A stretch of DNA of 16,890 bases from CBDTTM01 sp965363355 (GCA_965363355.1 CBDTTM010000038.1:1-16890); one strand, 5' to 3'. Shown: positions 7,483-15,849, counted from the stretch's first letter. Made by a program: numbers and translations. Notes: a model not told the origin generated them from the letters alone.

Positions 7483-8520
7483 TTGAATACAAATATTTTT
7501 GGTATGACCTTGGCTGAGCTGCAAGATGCGCTCAAACAACTGAGCTTGCCGGCATACCGGGCTAAACAAATTATAGAGTGGATGTACAAAAAAAACGTAG
7601 CTTCTTTTGCAGATATGACAAATCTCCCGTTGGCGCTTAGAGATGAACTGGCTGGAAAATTTTCGATTTTTCGGGCAAATCTACTAGATAAGCAGGATTC
7701 AAGCGATGGAAAGACGACGAAATTCTTGTTGGCATTTGCCGATGGTGTCGCAGTTGAAACGGTTCTGATGCGCCAGCCTTACGGAAACAGTATTTGCGTA
7801 TCGACGCAAGCTGGCTGTAATATGGCTTGTGCTTTTTGTGCATCCGGCATCAACGGAATGGAGCGAAATCTAACATCTGGCGAAATTTTGGCCCAAGCAC
7901 TTTTCATCAATGAATGGCTCCAGCATGAAGACCATCGCATAAATAATATCGTCATCATGGGGTCAGGCGAGCCGTTAGCTAACTATGAAAATGTATTGGA
8001 TTTCATTCGGTTGGTACACGAAAAGTATTGTATGGACCTTGGTTACCGGAATATTACCATATCAACTTCTGGAATCGTGCCGAAAATTGAAGCTTTGATC
8101 AAAGAAAATCTGCCGTTGACCTTATCAATATCATTGCATGCGCCAAATAATCAGATTCGTTCACAGTTGATGCCAATCAACGAAAAGTATCCTGTAGAAT
8201 TGGTGGTTAAAGCAGGTGCGTTATACGCCGACGAGACTAAGCGACGTGTGACATATGAATACGTTTTGATTGCAGGTGTCAATGATAAACCTGAACACGC
8301 ACATGAACTGGCAGCACTCTTGCGAGGGCAAATGGCTAGTGTGAACTTGATTCCAATTAATCCTGTTGTTGAAAAGGGCTTCAATCGACCTTCTGTGGCA
8401 CAGATAAAGCTGTTTGAAGAACTTTTACTCAAACATCATGTCGTAGTTACCGTTCGCCGTGAAATGGGCAACGATATCCAGGCGGCTTGCGGGCAGCTTC
8501 GTAATAAGCACCAAGAATAA
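7483..8520 (+). CDS. rlmN: Dual-specificity 23S rRNA/tRNA adenine-C2 methyltransferase RlmN (radical SAM)
   Basis: Methylates C2 of A2503 in 23S rRNA and A37 in some tRNAs by radical-SAM chemistry with a methyl-cysteine intermediate. The 345-residue protein has the cluster motif CxxxCxxC at C112, C116 and C119, binding the 4Fe-4S cluster. C105 and C336 match the catalytic pair equivalent to E. coli C118 and C355. An unusual UUG start at 7483 is chosen because the residues just after it (NIFGMTLAEL) align with the usual RlmN N-terminus and would be lost from the next ATG at 7504. A weak ribosome site (AAGGG, 7468-7472) overlaps the rsmB stop. It probably ends the translation-gene block, since a strong promoter follows. 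Confidence 0.96.
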   Translation: MNTNIFGMTLAELQDALKQLSLPAYRAKQIIEWMYKKNVASFADMTNLPLALRDELAGKFSIFRANLLDKQDSSDGKTTKFLLAFADGVAVETVLMRQPYGNSICVSTQAGCNMACAFCASGINGMERNLTSGEILAQALFINEWLQHEDHRINNIVIMGSGEPLANYENVLDFIRLVHEKYCMDLGYRNITISTSGIVPKIEALIKENLPLTLSISLHAPNNQIRSQLMPINEKYPVELVVKAGALYADETKRRVTYEYVLIAGVNDKPEHAHELAALLRGQMASVNLIPINPVVEKGFNRPSVAQIKLFEELLLKHHVVVTVRREMGNDIQAACGQLRNKHQE

Positions 8521-8527
8521 AGTGCCT

Positions 8528-8556
8528 TTGACTTGCATAAATTTTGGTAATATAAT
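8528..8556 (+). promoter_or_regulatory. Strong sigma-A-type promoter for the FHA/kinase/cell-wall operon
   Basis: TTGACT (8528-8533) and TATAAT (8551-8556) are separated by exactly 17 nt: five of six and six of six matches to the vegetative consensus. It lies in the 65-nt gap after rlmN and predicts a start near 8563, giving a short leader of about 23 nt to the fhaA ATG. It is the best promoter in the window. Confidence 0.85.
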
Positions 8557-8585
8557 ATGGGGTATGTTATTTAGAGGTGAAAAAT

Positions 8586-9338
8586 ATGTCGATACGCAAA
8601 TGGGAATCCGTACTGGAAAAACATATTGAGGGATTTTTCAATAAGAAATTTGCCAGTGATTTGCAGCTTGCTGAAATAGAAAAATATTTAGAGCGTGAAA
8701 TGCAATTGAAAAAGAAGAAAATCGGGCAGGATTATTATCTGCCCAATTCGTATTTTTTTTATATTGGACAAGAAGATTATGAGCGTTTGGTGTCAATAGA
8801 GCTTGAGGATAAGCTTTATTGCAGTGCACTCTACCAGGCTATTCAGCAGGATTGTTTGATTGATGAAAAACTCATGGTTGCGCTTCGCCGCGATACTGGT
8901 CTTGAAAAAGGCCACTGTGAGGTAAAGTCTTTTTATCAAACGATAAAAGAGCATGAAGATGAAGAAGTCATTAAACCCTTGCCTGAACATACCATTATAG
9001 CAGAGCAGTCGCCAAAGGTCTTAAATACAGTGCTTCCGTTAGAACACAAAATTGCCTCTTTGACGGTATTGAGAGGGCCAGATAAGGATTCATACCTTGA
9101 AATTACAGAGAGACAAGTCCATATTGGACGGCGTGAAAAAAATGAGTTTTTATTGACCGATAAAAATGCTTCTAGGTTACATGCTTATATTGCCTTTGAA
9201 CAATGTCGGCATATCATTTATGATGCCGGCAGCCTTAATGGAACGTATGTCAATGGAGAAAAAATCATGCAATACCGCCTGAAATATGGTGATGAAATCC
9301 AAATTGGAAATACGACAATTCTCTATGAGGTGATTTGA
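8586..9338 (+). CDS. fhaA: FhaA-like protein: DUF3662 domain plus C-terminal FHA domain
   Basis: A 250-residue cytoplasmic protein with an N-terminal DUF3662 region (about 1-120), a short acidic linker and an FHA phosphothreonine-binding domain (about 158-250). FHA recognition residues are visible: G181-R182, S196/R197/H199 in SRLH, and N218-G219-T220. In Actinobacteria FhaA binds phosphorylated partners of the Ser/Thr kinases that control cell-wall synthesis, such as the MviN flippase; the same role here is inference. The mycobacterial protein is about twice as long, with a long linker missing here. The ATG at 8586 is chosen because AGAGGTGA (8573-8580) is its ribosome site; the in-frame GTG at 8577 is part of that site. 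It heads the operon with a second FHA gene, prpC and prkC. Confidence 0.88.
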   Translation: MSIRKWESVLEKHIEGFFNKKFASDLQLAEIEKYLEREMQLKKKKIGQDYYLPNSYFFYIGQEDYERLVSIELEDKLYCSALYQAIQQDCLIDEKLMVALRRDTGLEKGHCEVKSFYQTIKEHEDEEVIKPLPEHTIIAEQSPKVLNTVLPLEHKIASLTVLRGPDKDSYLEITERQVHIGRREKNEFLLTDKNASRLHAYIAFEQCRHIIYDAGSLNGTYVNGEKIMQYRLKYGDEIQIGNTTILYEVI

Positions 9339-9339
9339 T

Positions 9340-9786
9340 TTGCCCGATTTATCTTTTGTATTCAAGATAGTCAGTGTGATTTTACAATATGGCATTTTGG
9401 CTATTTTGTATTATTTTTTATATTTGTTGTTTCGATTGATTTATAAAGATCTCCATGGCAATGCCGCCGTAAAGAAAGTGACGGAAGCCAAAGAAGCTAT
9501 ACTTGTTGTCTTGGAGGCAAATGATGAAAAGCTTCGCTCGCGTCGATTTGCTTTTGTGTCAGGCATTTCTATTGGGCGCGGTAAGGAAAATGATGTAGTT
9601 ATCGAAGATACGTATGTGTCACATCACCATGCAGTGATAAGCCAGCTCAATAATCTTTATGTCATCGAGGATTTAAATAGTGTGAATCATACATATTTGA
9701 ACGATTCTATATTGAAACAAAAAACCGTTTTGCAAGATGGCGATATAATCAAAATAGGTTTGGTTAGATTTAAGTTTGAGAGGTGA
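9340..9786 (+). CDS. fhaB: FhaB-like membrane-anchored FHA domain protein
   Basis: A 148-residue protein with one N-terminal membrane helix (about 8-32) and a cytoplasmic FHA domain (about 65-148), the layout of actinobacterial FhaB/FipA. Pocket residues include G79-R80, S94 and H97 in SHHHA, and N116 in NHT. The usual SRxH arginine is a histidine and the usual NGT glycine is also a histidine, so phosphopeptide binding may differ. It likely docks phosphorylated partners at the membrane beside the SEDS/PBP pair encoded downstream (inference). It starts with UUG at 9340, 1 nt after the fhaA stop; the AGGTGA ribosome site (9328-9333) lies within the last codons of fhaA. Confidence 0.85.
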   Translation: MPDLSFVFKIVSVILQYGILAILYYFLYLLFRLIYKDLHGNAAVKKVTEAKEAILVVLEANDEKLRSRRFAFVSGISIGRGKENDVVIEDTYVSHHHAVISQLNNLYVIEDLNSVNHTYLNDSILKQKTVLQDGDIIKIGLVRFKFER

Positions 9787-9791
9787 CAATT

Positions 9792-10514
9792 TTGTTAACA
9801 AGAACAGCAGCTACAAATGTTGGCTTAGTTAGACCAATCAATGAAGATAATTATGTTTGTCTTGACGCAGGAGTTTTTGCGGTCGCTGATGGCATGGGCG
9901 GGCATGCAGCTGGTGAAGTGGCCAGTGGCATGATGGTATCGACAATCAAGGAATTGATTATGCGACAGCCAGAAATCAATGATTTGTTAGCACCGGAAGC
10001 TCTTAGGAAAATCATTATGGAAGCCAATGAACGTATTTTGCAAAAATCTTCTTTAGATAAAAACTATGCCGGTATGGGAACCACCGCCAGCATATTATAC
10101 ATAAAAAGCGATCGTGGTTTTTTTGCTCACGTTGGCGACAGTCGTATTTATTTATTTCGTGATGAAAGTATACAACAAATCACAAAAGATCATTCGCTTG
10201 TTTGGGATTTGGTTGAAAATGGCACGATAACAAGAGCAGAAGCAAAACAGCATCCAAAGAGAAACCTCTTGACTCGAGCTGTTGGCGTAGATGCAGATCT
10301 TAAAGTTGATTTTGGCGATTTTTCTGTAGAGCCAACCGATAAGTTCTTGCTTTGTTCAGATGGTTTGACCAATATGATTAGCGATGATGAAATAAGAGCA
10401 ACAGTCTGTAATCCTTCAATTGAAGACAAAGCAGGTCATTTGATTGGTTTGGCTTTGCAGGCTGGCGGAACGGATAATATTACAGCAATCGTGGTGGAAA
10501 ACAATCATGTTTAG
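9792..10514 (+). CDS. prpC: PP2C-family serine/threonine protein phosphatase (PrpC/Stp)
   Basis: Reverses phosphorylation by the PASTA kinase encoded four genes on; a metal-dependent (Mn2+/Mg2+) cytosolic PP2C enzyme. At 240 residues it is the usual bacterial length. Motifs in order: NED (17-19), ADGMGGH with metal-binding D33 and G34, GTTAS, HVGDSR, DHSLV, LTRAVG, CSDGLT with metal-binding D190, and GGTDN with D228. I choose the UUG at 9792, which has the ribosome site GAGAGGTGA (9778-9786) containing the fhaB stop codon TGA; the in-frame GTG at 9783 lies within that ribosome site. The 3' end overlaps the next gene by 8 nt. Confidence 0.95.
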   Translation: MLTRTAATNVGLVRPINEDNYVCLDAGVFAVADGMGGHAAGEVASGMMVSTIKELIMRQPEINDLLAPEALRKIIMEANERILQKSSLDKNYAGMGTTASILYIKSDRGFFAHVGDSRIYLFRDESIQQITKDHSLVWDLVENGTITRAEAKQHPKRNLLTRAVGVDADLKVDFGDFSVEPTDKFLLCSDGLTNMISDDEIRATVCNPSIEDKAGHLIGLALQAGGTDNITAIVVENNHV

Positions 10515-11763
10515 CATACGGCAAAAACTCAGTTTACTGCCAGGTGCATTATTGCTTTGTGGAGTATGGATCCTTGACTTGAAAAAATACCCGCAGATTG
10601 ATATCGTGCCATATTTTTGGATCTTAGCAATTCTTGTGGCTTCCGTAAGTATTGATTTTTTAATGAGAAAATATATGCCAGATGCAGATCCCTATATATT
10701 TCCGTTGGCAATGCTTTTTGTCAGCGTGGGCTTGATTACGATTGATCGGCTTAAGCCGGCTTTGTTTATACCACAGATGCGTTGGGTACTTATCGGCTTA
10801 GCTGTCTTTATTGGTGTCATTCGTTATGGGAAAAACATTCATCGATTGGTTCAATACCAATATATAGTAGGAGTGTTTTGCTTAGCTAGTTTATGTTCCA
10901 CCTTGCTTTTTGGTACGGATATCGGCGGCCATCAAGCTTGGATCATTATAGGGCCATTTCAAGTACAGCCTTCTGAATTTGCCAAATTGTTGATTATATT
11001 ATTTTTGTCCGCTTATTTGACCGACCATAAAAATGTGCTTTCTTTGCCAAGTAATCGCGTCCTTTTCCTGCGATTGCCGCCTTTGCGCTTTATTGCGCCA
11101 CTCGTGGTCATTTGGGGAATATCTGTTTTGATGTTTATTGTACAACGAGACTTAGGCTCGGCGTTGCTCTTTTTCGGCATCGCAGTCTTTATCACGTATA
11201 TGGCAACTGGAAATAAATCCTATGTATTTTTGGCAAGTGTGTTTTTTAGTTTAGCTGGCACAGCGACTTACTTCTTATTTGCCCATGTCCGTGTCAGAAT
11301 AGCTATTTGGCTGCACCCATGGGCCGACCCTACGGGGCAAGCTTATCAAATCGTCCAATCGTTGTTTGCTTTTGGCTCAGGGGGATTGCTGGGGAGTGGT
11401 TTTGACCACGGTTATCCGGGACTGATACCAGAAGTTCATACCGATTTTATTTTTTCAGCAATTGGTGAAGAATTAGGACTGCTGGGTGCTCTTGCGGTCA
11501 TTTCCGCTTATTTGCTTTTGTTTTATCGCGGCTTTCGCATTGCGTTGCAATGCCGCAATGAAATGCGTATGCTTTTGGCTGCGGGATTATCGATAAGTTT
11601 GGCTTTGCAGGTATTTATCATTTTGGCTGGAATTACCAAGCTCTTGCCGTTGACGGGGATAACATTACCATTTCTTAGTTATGGTGGGAGTTCCATGGTT
11701 TCAAGTTTTATTACATTAGGTTTGTTATTTGTTTTGTCCAAAAAGGAGAACAGCAATGGGTAA
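10507..11763 (+). CDS. rodA: SEDS-family peptidoglycan glycosyltransferase (RodA/FtsW/SpoVE)
   Basis: A polytopic membrane protein of 418 residues with about ten or more hydrophobic helices. SEDS proteins polymerise lipid II glycan strands and work with a class B PBP, here encoded next. Family signatures are GPFQVQPSEFAKL, QRDLGSALLF, FGSGGLLGSGF and PEVHTDFIFSAIGEELG, with the conserved acidic residue D313 in HTDF, and a C-terminal LPFLSYGGSS. The start at 10507 overlaps prpC by 8 nt; an upstream in-frame ATG at 10444 would lie deep in prpC and add 21 unlikely residues. The ribosome site is weak, suggesting translation by coupling. The symbol rodA follows actinobacterial gene order; sequence alone does not separate RodA from FtsW or SpoVE, so elongation versus division is unsettled. 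Confidence 0.92.
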   Translation: MFSIRQKLSLLPGALLLCGVWILDLKKYPQIDIVPYFWILAILVASVSIDFLMRKYMPDADPYIFPLAMLFVSVGLITIDRLKPALFIPQMRWVLIGLAVFIGVIRYGKNIHRLVQYQYIVGVFCLASLCSTLLFGTDIGGHQAWIIIGPFQVQPSEFAKLLIILFLSAYLTDHKNVLSLPSNRVLFLRLPPLRFIAPLVVIWGISVLMFIVQRDLGSALLFFGIAVFITYMATGNKSYVFLASVFFSLAGTATYFLFAHVRVRIAIWLHPWADPTGQAYQIVQSLFAFGSGGLLGSGFDHGYPGLIPEVHTDFIFSAIGEELGLLGALAVISAYLLLFYRGFRIALQCRNEMRMLLAAGLSISLALQVFIILAGITKLLPLTGITLPFLSYGGSSMVSSFITLGLLFVLSKKENSNG

Positions 11764-13177
11764 TCGAAACATTAAAAAATATATAGTAAACAGTGCTGTT
11801 TTTTTCCTAGGGCTATTTCTCATATTGATGCTTTATATCACGTACTTGCAAACGATTGATAGCGATGAATTGGCAAATAATTCGCTGAATCGGCGGTCTG
11901 CTCAGATGGATGACCATATTGCAAGAGGGATGATCGTTGATGATAAAGGTCGAAAGCTCGCGTATAGTGAAAAATTGGCAAATGGATTTTCAAGAAAATA
12001 TCCTTTAGGAGAAATTGCCGCTCCGGTTACCGGGTATATAGGCAAAAATCTAGGGAATGCTGGTATTGAAGCTTATGCCAATGCAGATTTACTGGGTAAA
12101 ACCGGTGATTTGCATAAGCTAGGGCCATTAGCGCAGCTTTTTACAGCAGATCAAGGCAATACGGTAAAGCTCACGATAGACGCCTCTATCCAAAAGGCAG
12201 CTTATGATGCTTTGGGAAATCGCCGTGGTGCTGTGGTCGTTTTAGATAGCAGTACTGGTGCTGTGCTGGCGATGGTCAGTCGGCCATCATTCGATCCAAA
12301 CTCAATTGAACAAGATTGGAATACCTTGCAAAACTCTTCAGATAGTGTCCTTTTAAATAGAGCAACACAAGGTCTGTATCCTCCGGGATCGACGCTAAAG
12401 CCAATGATTGCAGATGCGTCACTAAAAGAAAATGTAACAAATACCGATGAAATATTTAATTGTCCAGGTTATCTTGATGTGGGAAATTATCATTTGACAG
12501 AGAGTCATGGGGAAGTCCATGGAAAAGTCAATTTGAAGGAAGCTTTGACAGAATCTTGTAATGTAACGTTTGGGACACTGGCTCTTCGTTTAGGCGCAAG
12601 TAATTTAGAAAATACCTTTGATCGTTTTGGCTTCAAAAAAAGCTTAGATAATGAGCTTTCCGAAGCCAAAATACAATTGCCGGATTTTCACCATCTAAAC
12701 GATGGCGAAATCAGCCAAGTAGGTATTGGTCAAAGTACGGTTCTGGTGACGCCGCTAAGAATGGCAATGCTCGCATCGGTGTTTTCTAATCAAGGTGTTG
12801 TGATGAAACCATATTTGATTGACCAGATAATTTCACCAAACAACATTATAATAAAAAAGAGCCATATGGAAAAATGGTTAGAAGTGACAACTGCGCAAAG
12901 AGCACAGTTGATCAAAAGTTACATGGAAAATGTAGTTCAGCATGGAACCGGTAGAGATGCTGCTGTTTCTGGAATTGTAATTGCAGGAAAAACAGGAACT
13001 GCCGAAAATTCAGGCGGAGCAGATCATGCATGGTTCATGGGAACTGCTGATTTGCCGAAGAGAACAATTGCATTTTCGATCATTGTTGAGAACAGTGGCT
13101 TTGGAGGCAGTGAAGCAGCCCCTATTGCTAGAAAAGTCATTACGAATATATTAGATACTGAGGAGGTTTCTCCATGA
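11756..13177 (+). CDS. pbpA: Class B penicillin-binding protein (peptidoglycan D,D-transpeptidase, PbpA/PBP2-like)
   Basis: Cross-links peptidoglycan in the extracytoplasmic space. It has an N-terminal membrane anchor (about 10-32), a short linker/dimerisation region and a transpeptidase domain from about 145. The three penicillin-binding motifs are intact: SxxK at S212-T-L-K215 (serine nucleophile), SxN at S267-C-N269, and KTG at 412-414. At 473 residues it is short for class B, lacks C-terminal PASTA repeats, and resembles actinobacterial PbpA in size. The start at 11756 has AAGGAG (11743-11748) 7 nt upstream and overlaps the SEDS gene by 8 nt, matching the known physical SEDS-bPBP partnership. 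Its stop overlaps the prkC start in ATGA, placing the enzyme directly beside its likely regulatory kinase. Confidence 0.95.
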   Translation: MGNRNIKKYIVNSAVFFLGLFLILMLYITYLQTIDSDELANNSLNRRSAQMDDHIARGMIVDDKGRKLAYSEKLANGFSRKYPLGEIAAPVTGYIGKNLGNAGIEAYANADLLGKTGDLHKLGPLAQLFTADQGNTVKLTIDASIQKAAYDALGNRRGAVVVLDSSTGAVLAMVSRPSFDPNSIEQDWNTLQNSSDSVLLNRATQGLYPPGSTLKPMIADASLKENVTNTDEIFNCPGYLDVGNYHLTESHGEVHGKVNLKEALTESCNVTFGTLALRLGASNLENTFDRFGFKKSLDNELSEAKIQLPDFHHLNDGEISQVGIGQSTVLVTPLRMAMLASVFSNQGVVMKPYLIDQIISPNNIIIKKSHMEKWLEVTTAQRAQLIKSYMENVVQHGTGRDAAVSGIVIAGKTGTAENSGGADHAWFMGTADLPKRTIAFSIIVENSGFGGSEAAPIARKVITNILDTEEVSP

Positions 13178-14931
13178 TCCATCATATTTTAGATCATCGT
13201 TACGAATTATTAGAACATGTCGGTGGTGGCGGAATGGCTGATGTGTACAGAGCGCATGATCAATTACTGGACCGCTATGTAGCTGTAAAAATCTTACATG
13301 CACAATTTGCCAATGATGATGAATTCATTGAAAAATTTCGCCGAGAAGCACAAGGGGCAGCAAAGCTTTCCCACCCCAACATAGTCAATATCTATGATGT
13401 TGGCAAAGAGGGAACCAACCATTATATTGTCATGGAGTATGTAGCCGGTGAAACACTTAAAGATCGCATCCAACGAGAAGGTAACTTGTCAGTGGCTGAA
13501 TCTTTGCGTATGACTCGTGAGATTGCAGAAGCTCTTGAACATGCACATGCAAACAATTTGGTTCACTGTGATATTAAGCCCCATAATATATTGGTAACGG
13601 AAAGCAACCACATTAAAGTCGCTGATTTTGGTATTGCCAGAGCGGTAACGGCTTCGACGATGACCTATAGTGGAACGGTCGTAGGCTCGGTTCATTATTT
13701 TTCTCCGGAACAAGCAAAGGGGAGCGCGATAAGCCCTAAATCAGATATTTATTCACTCGGGGTAGTTCTTTATGAAATGCTTTCAGGAAAACTTCCCTTT
13801 ACCGGTGAGACTCCAGTAAGCATAGCGCTAAAGCATTTGCAAGATGTTCCCGTATCGATTCGAAAGGTAAATCCGCAAATACCGGCAATTGTTGAAGCGA
13901 TTATTCTGCGCGCTATGGAAAAAGATCCAATCAATCGTTTCAGCAGCAGTGAAATGATTGAAGATATTCTCCGGGCGGAGCAGTTATTATTTCAGTCAAA
14001 AGGCAATGAAAGCATGTCTGGTCGAATGGATCCTTTTGCAACACAGGTGTTGCAGCGCGTTACAGATGAAGATGATTTATTGTATCCACCGCAAAGAGCA
14101 ACAGAAGAGAAGCCTTCCAGTGGATTCAAATCAAAAAAATTCATTTTTGGTTTGGTTGCAGTTTTGACTATGGGATTTTTGATTGGAGCATTTCTTTCAT
14201 ATGGTGAATTTTGGAGCAATAGTGAAGTCAAAGTTCCAGATGTTGTTGGCAAACAGTCGGAAGTCGCTAAGAAAATACTCGAGGAAAGTAACCTGCGCGT
14301 GAATTTGGCAGAAACTTATGACGCAAATACGCCAGTTGGCAATGTTGTCTCACAAACGCCGGAAGCTGGCTCTACAGTAAAAGAAAAACGCCTGGTAACC
14401 ATTTATATCAGTAAAGGCGGCGAGAATATCGAGATGCCAGATTTACGAGGCATGACCAAAGCCAATGCCGAAGCCAAACTTAAAAAACTTGGTTTAAAAC
14501 TAGGCAATGTTGATGAAGAATATGGCGATGAGGATGCGGGGACCGTCATCAATCAGACACCAAGATCAGGATCGCAAATCGCAAAAGGCCAAGCAGTCAA
14601 CATCACGATAAGCAAAGGAAAAAGAACAAAGAAAACTAACGTACCTGATTTTACTGGAAGTATGATTAATTCTGTAGAAACGCAGGTTAAGAGCTTGAAT
14701 TTAAAAGTCGGGAACGTTATTGAAGTAGAAAGCACAAAACCAGCAGGGACAATCTTGCAACAGAGTCCGGCGGGCGGATCTTCCGTTGATGAAGGTAGCA
14801 GCATTGAATTTACTATAGCAAAACAAGAAAAGGCGGCGGAGAAAAATACAGCAAAAAATTCAACTAAAAATCCAGGAAAAGAACCAGATAAGAACACAAA
14901 AACGGAAGATGCAGCGAAAAATGTTCGTTAG
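13174..14931 (+). CDS. prkC: Transmembrane serine/threonine protein kinase with three PASTA repeats (PrkC/PknB/StkP type)
   Basis: Senses cell-wall fragments or lipid II outside the membrane and phosphorylates cytosolic proteins. Domains in 585 residues: kinase (about 10-275) with GGGGMADVY loop and lysine K39; catalytic loop HCDIKPHN (131-138, base D133); DFG (151-153); Thr/Ser-rich activation segment ending in SPEQA; juxtamembrane linker; one membrane helix (323-343); PASTA repeats at about 351-416, 419-482 and 488-550; and a Lys/Asn-rich tail (551-585). The catalytic loop has Cys where RD kinases have Arg. PrkC kinases usually carry three or four PASTA units. ATG 13174 overlaps the pbpA stop by 4 nt and has AGGAGG (13161-13166) upstream. 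Cognate phosphatase prpC and two FHA readers lie in the same operon. Confidence 0.97.
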   Translation: MIHHILDHRYELLEHVGGGGMADVYRAHDQLLDRYVAVKILHAQFANDDEFIEKFRREAQGAAKLSHPNIVNIYDVGKEGTNHYIVMEYVAGETLKDRIQREGNLSVAESLRMTREIAEALEHAHANNLVHCDIKPHNILVTESNHIKVADFGIARAVTASTMTYSGTVVGSVHYFSPEQAKGSAISPKSDIYSLGVVLYEMLSGKLPFTGETPVSIALKHLQDVPVSIRKVNPQIPAIVEAIILRAMEKDPINRFSSSEMIEDILRAEQLLFQSKGNESMSGRMDPFATQVLQRVTDEDDLLYPPQRATEEKPSSGFKSKKFIFGLVAVLTMGFLIGAFLSYGEFWSNSEVKVPDVVGKQSEVAKKILEESNLRVNLAETYDANTPVGNVVSQTPEAGSTVKEKRLVTIYISKGGENIEMPDLRGMTKANAEAKLKKLGLKLGNVDEEYGDEDAGTVINQTPRSGSQIAKGQAVNITISKGKRTKKTNVPDFTGSMINSVETQVKSLNLKVGNVIEVESTKPAGTILQQSPAGGSSVDEGSSIEFTIAKQEKAAEKNTAKNSTKNPGKEPDKNTKTEDAAKNVR

Positions 14932-14961
14932 TTCAATAATGGGCAAGGAGGTCATTGGCCT

Positions 14962-15849
14962 ATGCTAGAGGGAATTATAATAAAAGCTTTCAATAGTTTT
15001 TATTATATTCGGCAAAACGATGAATTGGTTGTTTGTAAATTGCGCGGACGGTTTAAACAGGAGCGTTATTCCATTACCGTCGGAGATCGTGTACAGTATC
15101 AAGTGCTTGAAGATAAGACAGGCATCATTGAAGCAATTTTGCCAAGACGGAGTGTCCTTAAGCGGCCTTTAGTTGCAAATGTCGACCAAGTTATTTTGAC
15201 GTTTGCGGCGGCCCAACCAGACCTTCATCCGCTTCTTTTAGACCGTTTTTTGGTTTTAGCAGAGCATTCTGGTTTAGAAAACATCATTATTTGCATAAAT
15301 AAAATGGATTTGGCAGATAAAAAACAGCTTGAAAAAACATTAGAACCATACAGTGCAATTTCGCGCTATCAAGTCATATACCTATCGGCAAAGCAAGAAA
15401 ATGATATAGATGCTTTAAAAAGTCAGCTAAAAGGGAAGATTTCTGTATTTGCAGGTCCTTCTGGGGTTGGCAAATCAACGCTTCTTAATGCACTTGATCC
15501 AAATCTGCATTTGGCAACTGGGGAAATCAGTGATAAGATTAAACGAGGAAAACACACTACGCGTTTAGCCGAGCTCATGCCGTTTTCTCAAGGTGGCTTC
15601 GTTGTCGATACACCAGGTTTTAGTGCTACGGACTTTAATGATATTTCAGAGCGAGATTTAGCCTATTGTTTTCCTGAATTTGTTCCTTTTATTGGAACTT
15701 GCCGTTATAATACTTGCACGCATGATCATGAACCTAAATGCTCAATAAAAACAGCTGTTGAACAAGGCATTATTTCTAAACAGCGTTACGAATCGTATAT
15801 GAATATATTACAAGAAATTCAAAACCCAAAAGGAGATTTTAAACGATGA
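14962..15849 (+). CDS. rsgA: Ribosome small-subunit biogenesis GTPase RsgA (YloQ/YjeQ)
   Basis: A circularly permuted GTPase that checks late 30S subunit assembly. The 295-residue protein has an N-terminal OB-fold (about 1-65), then GTPase motifs in permuted order: NKMD (G4, 113-116), SAK (G5), GPSGVGKST (G1, from 165) and DTPG (G3, 216-219). A C-terminal zinc site follows with C247, C252, H254 and C260. The start at 14962 has AAGGAGG (14945-14951) upstream. In Bacillus, RsgA is encoded beside PrkC/PrpC and is a reported PrkC substrate; the same neighbourhood here suggests a similar link. It overlaps rpe by 4 nt (ATGA). Confidence 0.97.
   Translation: MLEGIIIKAFNSFYYIRQNDELVVCKLRGRFKQERYSITVGDRVQYQVLEDKTGIIEAILPRRSVLKRPLVANVDQVILTFAAAQPDLHPLLLDRFLVLAEHSGLENIIICINKMDLADKKQLEKTLEPYSAISRYQVIYLSAKQENDIDALKSQLKGKISVFAGPSGVGKSTLLNALDPNLHLATGEISDKIKRGKHTTRLAELMPFSQGGFVVDTPGFSATDFNDISERDLAYCFPEFVPFIGTCRYNTCTHDHEPKCSIKTAVEQGIISKQRYESYMNILQEIQNPKGDFKR

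Noticed and set aside
10444..10506. ATG at 10444 as the SEDS gene start
   Set aside because: It would overlap prpC by over 70 nt and add a non-hydrophobic, Trp/Arg-rich extension unlike the family.
11729..11755. ATG at 11729 as the PBP start
   Set aside because: It lies inside the SEDS gene with no ribosome site; the ATG at 11756 has AAGGAG at correct spacing.
14224..14823. Imperfect 200-nt scale periodicity as a DNA repeat array
   Set aside because: It reflects the three PASTA protein domains of the kinase, not a nucleotide repeat or CRISPR array.
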